A stretch of 64,000 nt of DNA from Opitutales bacterium (GTDB lineage Bacteria; Verrucomicrobiota; Verrucomicrobiia; Opitutales; JAJFLR01). The position numbers and the translations under genes are program-made. The notes under the pieces are model-generated. The model was not told the origin of the DNA, searched no databases, and was given only the letters and a program-made list of their open reading frames with translations. The DNA lies in the NCBI GenBank assembly GCA_021772565.1, contig JAJFLR010000028.1, positions 1-64,000 on the forward strand, read 5' to 3'. Within the stretch, counting starts at the first letter, position 1, and each line of letters opens with the position of its first letter. Below, piece by piece: positions 59,958 to 64,000 of the stretch.

Positions 59958-60773
59958 TCATTTTCTGATTTTTCTAAAATCTTTTATCAGTTTAACTAAA
60001 TTGGGTCTGAGAAAATTTGGGTGTAGTCTAAATGCCCACCATACAAGACGTGCATAAAAAGGAAAGATGATAAGACCTTTATTTTTCTCGACACCTTTTA
60101 ATATACTTTTTGCCGCATCTGCCGAATTGATAAATGGGAAATTGATCGTTTTCAGTATCTTATCGAGATCTGCTCTTAATATAACGCCGGATTTAAAAAT
60201 TCGCGTGTTAACATAACTTGGACAAACTACACTCACATTGACACCATAATATTTGGCTTCGAATCGCAAGGATGTAGATAATCCAATCACCGCACTTTTA
60301 GTGGCTACGTAGGCAGTTGCAGTTGGATAACCACCTAATGCTGCTAATGAACTGACATTAACGATATGGCCATATCCTTGCTTTACCATCACCGGATATA
60401 CTGCGGATACTCCATGAACAACACCCATTAAGTTTACATCAATTAATTTTTTCCAATGACCAATATCCATATCCCTAACTTCACCCAATAAAGTGATTCC
60501 CGCATTATTAAATAAATAATCGATAGATCCTTCTTCACTAACAGTTCTCTTGATGATTTCTTGAAAACCTTCAAAATCTGTAACATCAAGTTTAGCAGCA
60601 ATCGCAGCACCGCCGGCGGACTTTATATTATCTGCAACTTGATTAATATTTTCATCTCTTTTGCCTGTTACGATCACTTTTGCCCCCTGTTTAGCCAAAG
60701 TCATTGCTAACGACTCTCCGATCCCGGATCCCGCTCCAGTTATAAAAGCTATTTTCCCAGAATAACGTGACAT
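59958..60773 (-). CDS. Short-chain dehydrogenase/reductase (paralog 2)
   Basis: FITGAGSGIGESL, LFNNAG, YVATKSAV; full-length similarity to the adjacent SDR. Confidence 0.93.
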   Translation of the reverse strand: MSRYSGKIAFITGAGSGIGESLAMTLAKQGAKVIVTGKRDENINQVADNIKSAGGAAIAAKLDVTDFEGFQEIIKRTVSEEGSIDYLFNNAGITLLGEVRDMDIGHWKKLIDVNLMGVVHGVSAVYPVMVKQGYGHIVNVSSLAALGGYPTATAYVATKSAVIGLSTSLRFEAKYYGVNVSVVCPSYVNTRIFKSGVILRADLDKILKTINFPFINSADAAKSILKGVEKNKGLIIFPFYARLVWWAFRLHPNFLRPNLVKLIKDFRKIRK

Positions 60774-60791
60774 ATTACAATAAAGATTAAT

Positions 60792-61772
60792 CTATAATTT
60801 TAATCGCTCAGTTAATAAGTTTACCTGCAAGCCGGGAATGAAATCAGAAAACTGTTGTTCATCCGGAGTCTTGTTGAGTGCGTTTTGCACCATGCCCATT
60901 TTGGCATCAAGATTATCAATAAGTGAAACAAAAACTGCTTCAGGCGTTGATGGCAGAACTGCTGCACCCCACTCTAACTGGCCTTGATGGCTTAAAATAA
61001 TATGTTCAAGCCGATCCAACAAATCCGGGTTGAGTTTCGCCTTAATTCCGGCTTTCCTGACATAACGATAACCAATAACAATATGGCCAAATAAACGTCC
61101 ATCTTTACTTTTCTTCGAAACCAAATCACCCTCATACTCTAAAGTTTTGCCAATATCATGAAGTATTATTCCGGCTATCACTAGATCAGCATTTACCTCC
61201 GGATAAATAGGCAATAGAGCAATTCCCGATCTTAGAATATGTACTGTATGCTCCATGAGGCCGTGTCGATAAGCATGATGCATCGATAGACCACCGGGCG
61301 TGTTTTTAAATTTTTCTTCAATGTAAGATAATGAAACTTTTACAGTTTCTCTCAGTTCTGTATTATTAATTTTTTCTATACCACTGCATAATTCTTCCCA
61401 AAGCATAACTGGATCTTCATTTGAGGTATCAACAATATTTTGCAGCAGATTTCCTTCTATTATCTGTTCCTCAGAAAGCTCAATAACACTAGTAACTTTT
61501 GGAGAAAATCGGTTTTGATAGTATTCAGTAACGCCTTCAACTTTCACCACACAACCATCTTTTGAATCATGGAAAAATCTAAAGGCTGCCGTGTCGCTAA
61601 AGCAAATTACATTGAATGAACCAGTCTTGTCAGCCAATTCAACAGATAAAAATTCAGACCCGTTTTTTGCAATTTTAATTGCAACTTTCTTAACTAACAA
61701 AACGCTCTTAAAAGTATTAGTTAGTTCGACTGGTAATGATTTTATTTCGAGGACACTGAGAGTTTCTGCCAT
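60792..61772 (-). CDS. YhaM-like HD-domain exonuclease with N-terminal OB fold
   Basis: MHHAYRHGLMEHTVHILR, IILHDIGKTLEY, ILSHQGQLEWG; N-terminal LSVELADKTGSFNVICF. Confidence 0.9.
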   Translation of the reverse strand: MAETLSVLEIKSLPVELTNTFKSVLLVKKVAIKIAKNGSEFLSVELADKTGSFNVICFSDTAAFRFFHDSKDGCVVKVEGVTEYYQNRFSPKVTSVIELSEEQIIEGNLLQNIVDTSNEDPVMLWEELCSGIEKINNTELRETVKVSLSYIEEKFKNTPGGLSMHHAYRHGLMEHTVHILRSGIALLPIYPEVNADLVIAGIILHDIGKTLEYEGDLVSKKSKDGRLFGHIVIGYRYVRKAGIKAKLNPDLLDRLEHIILSHQGQLEWGAAVLPSTPEAVFVSLIDNLDAKMGMVQNALNKTPDEQQFSDFIPGLQVNLLTERLKL

Positions 61773-61784
61773 AAGTTTTAACTA

Positions 61785-62438
61785 TTAATATCTAATAACT
61801 GTTAGAGCTTTAGCAACTGCTAGTAAGGTACTAGCATCCATACGAGCTTTATAATCCGGATTAACGTGTGAAAATTTAATTTTCTGATCTCTTCCAACAA
61901 TAAACACTGAAGGTACGGGTAATAAATGATGCGTCTCTCCCGAATCAATTTCCAGATCCAGACCCTTACTTACATAACGATTAAAAGTAATATTATCTAC
62001 AGTGAAACTCACACCAAAATGTTTAGCAGCACGCATTTTACTATCTGACAATAATGTATAGGATAGTTTATTCTTGTCTATTGTTATTTTTTCCTTCTCT
62101 GGAAGATCCGGACTAATTGCAATTAACTGATATCCCAGCCCGATTAATTCTGCACTAATACCTTCAAGGTTGCTGAGATGATTATTGCAAAATGGACACC
62201 ATCCGCCTCTGTAAAATATAATAATCGCAGGTTTTTCAGAGACTAGATTTCCCAAGTCCACCATATTCCCCTCAATATCTTTTAACCTGATCTGACTCAC
62301 TGATTGACCAATTAATATTGGACATACGTCTTCCGGTGATTCAATTATTACTTTAGAGTAAAGAGAGTTCGATTGTAATAGAACTGCTAACACTATAATG
62401 GGGTAAAACCATTTCTTAATTTTATTTCTATTTATCAT
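61785..62438 (-). CDS. Exported peroxiredoxin-like (AhpC/TSA) protein
   Basis: FYRGGWCPFCNNHLSNLEGI; signal-like N-terminus. Confidence 0.9.
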   Translation of the reverse strand: MINRNKIKKWFYPIIVLAVLLQSNSLYSKVIIESPEDVCPILIGQSVSQIRLKDIEGNMVDLGNLVSEKPAIIIFYRGGWCPFCNNHLSNLEGISAELIGLGYQLIAISPDLPEKEKITIDKNKLSYTLLSDSKMRAAKHFGVSFTVDNITFNRYVSKGLDLEIDSGETHHLLPVPSVFIVGRDQKIKFSHVNPDYKARMDASTLLAVAKALTVIRY

Positions 62439-62475
62439 AAATAATAATTTTGGGTTGATTAATAATTAGGGTAAA

Positions 62476-63714
62476 TTAACGATCACATTCACCGAGGACA
62501 AAATCAAGGCTTCCTAAAATTACCGGGATATCGCCAACCATGCAGCCTTTTAGCAAATGTGATAATATACTGAGATTGCAAAAGCTTGGTGCCCTGATCT
62601 TAAGCCGATATGGCACTCCTCCACCTTTAGAAACAATAAAAAATCCAAGAGATCCCTTAGGATTTTCAGCTTCGAAATAAACTTCTCCAGGTTGCATTTG
62701 TGGCCCTTCAGTAACGATCATAAAATTCTGAATCAACTCCTCCATACTACTTAATATTTTACCTTTAGGAGGTGGAAATATTTTTTTGGCATCTTCAGCA
62801 TACCAGAGACCATCTGGCATTTTATCAATTGCCTGATTAACAATTCGAATGCTTTGTCGCAGCTCTTCCATGCGAACAAGGTAACGATCATATGAATCTC
62901 CGGTTGAACCAACCGGCACATCAAAGTCATACTGTTCATAACCACAGTAAGGTTTATCTTTTCTCAAATCAAAATCTATACCCGTTGCTCTTAAATTTGG
63001 TCCGGTTAGACCCCAGGACAGTGCATCTTCTTTACTAATAACTCCAATACCCACAGTTCTGTCATAAAATATTTTATTCCGCGTGAGTAAATTATCGACT
63101 TCTTCTAACGTAGCCTCAATTTTATTGAGTGTATTTTTAACTTTACCTAACCACCCTTCAGGAATGTCACGAGCAACTCCGCCAATGCGCGTATAGCTTG
63201 TAGTAAAACGTGCACCCGTCAACTCTTCGAACAATGAATACAGCCTTTCTCTTTCAGTGAAAGTATACATAAATACTGTTAACGCACCAGTATCCATTGC
63301 ATAAACACCCACACCGAGCAAATGCGAAGAGAGCCGGGCTAACTCACAACAAATAACTCTTATAGCCTGGCAACGCGGTGGAATCGTTATATCTGCCAGC
63401 TTTTCTACAGCAATAGCATACGCAACATTATTAGCCAGAGGTGCTATGTAATCGAGTCGATCCGTATAAGGAATAAACTGATTATAGGTCATATTTTCAG
63501 CAATCTTTTCATCACCGCGATGTAAATAACCGATTACCGGATCGCACTTAGTAACGACCTCCCCATCAAGCTCAACCATCAATCTCAATACACCGTGAGT
63601 ACTCGGATGTGATGGCCCAACATTGATCTCCATTCTTTCACCATTTATTTCCGAGGCAAATTCGACAGATTTTTTTGCAGAATCTCCGATAGATATTTCA
63701 GATTCAATAGGCAT
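62476..63714 (-). CDS. nuoD: NADH-quinone oxidoreductase subunit D
   Basis: NVGPSHPSTHGVLRLMVELDGE, GYLHRGDEKIAENMTYNQFIPYTDRLDYIAP, GDIPVILGSLDFVLGECDR. Confidence 0.98.
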   Translation of the reverse strand: MPIESEISIGDSAKKSVEFASEINGERMEINVGPSHPSTHGVLRLMVELDGEVVTKCDPVIGYLHRGDEKIAENMTYNQFIPYTDRLDYIAPLANNVAYAIAVEKLADITIPPRCQAIRVICCELARLSSHLLGVGVYAMDTGALTVFMYTFTERERLYSLFEELTGARFTTSYTRIGGVARDIPEGWLGKVKNTLNKIEATLEEVDNLLTRNKIFYDRTVGIGVISKEDALSWGLTGPNLRATGIDFDLRKDKPYCGYEQYDFDVPVGSTGDSYDRYLVRMEELRQSIRIVNQAIDKMPDGLWYAEDAKKIFPPPKGKILSSMEELIQNFMIVTEGPQMQPGEVYFEAENPKGSLGFFIVSKGGGVPYRLKIRAPSFCNLSILSHLLKGCMVGDIPVILGSLDFVLGECDR

Positions 63715-63728
63715 ATTTAAAAGATATA

Positions 63729-64000
63729 TTAATTACAATTTGGTTTTTCTCGCTGTTCTGTCCAACTTTGGTCCCGAGCCCTGGGCTCGTTATCACTCAT
63801 AAATCCTTTCGGGTTAGAATGAAAAGGTCCACCCATCATCGGCGCAGATTTTACTTTTGCTCCGGTTACTTCAGCAATTTCACTGGATGGCAAATCTACC
63901 TCAATACCAGCCAATGGAAATTCTTTTCGCAATGGATAGTAAGGGTAATCATCCCACATCAGAATACGTTTTAAATTAGGATGGTCGATAAATTTTATAC
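63729..64000 (-). CDS. nuoC: NADH-quinone oxidoreductase subunit C, C-terminal part (continues off the window)
   Basis: ...IKFIDHPNLKRILMWDDYPYYPLRKEFPLAG, open to the window edge, directly upstream of nuoD. Confidence 0.93.
   Translation of the reverse strand, partial: IKFIDHPNLKRILMWDDYPYYPLRKEFPLAGIEVDLPSSEIAEVTGAKVKSAPMMGGPFHSNPKGFMSDNEPRARDQSWTEQREKPNCN

Overview
AT-rich bacterial chromosome window. Housekeeping genes (secA, tgt, mnmA, nuoC/nuoD) fill the right part. The lineage looks Verrucomicrobiota-like, but this is only a guess from protein flavour (SecA, CRTAC1/ASPIC-UnbV proteins). Left part (about 0-12 kb): an accessory zone with mazEF, a brnT/RHH pair whose toxin carries an in-frame palindromic insertion, a MNT nucleotidyltransferase followed by a 27-aa HepT stump, a membrane-anchored SF2 helicase, and several MITE/REPIN-like repeat families. 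Middle part (about 12.6-43.1 kb): a candidate undescribed biosynthesis and export locus. It contains an ACP, a KS with an intact C-H-H triad, a KS-like chain-length-factor subunit that has lost all three residues, an aldehyde dehydrogenase, a carotenoid-oxygenase-family enzyme translationally coupled to a flavin-dependent-halogenase-like protein, an HMG-CoA reductase coupled to a CrtI/CrtISO-like oxidoreductase, and an epimerase-like/PlsC-like fusion. It continues with an MMPL/RND exporter carrying a cyclic-nucleotide-binding domain, an ASPIC/UnbV FG-GAP protein with an UnbU/RnfD-like membrane protein and no enediyne PKS in view, a DUF1302-like outer-membrane protein and a LolA-like protein. 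The locus is interrupted by RAYT/IS200-like elements, by TSD-flanked MITEs, and by a roughly 3.7 kb insert bounded by a duplicated hmgR promoter and 5' end. No rRNA, tRNA or CRISPR was recognised by eye. All homology calls come from reading motifs, not from database searches.
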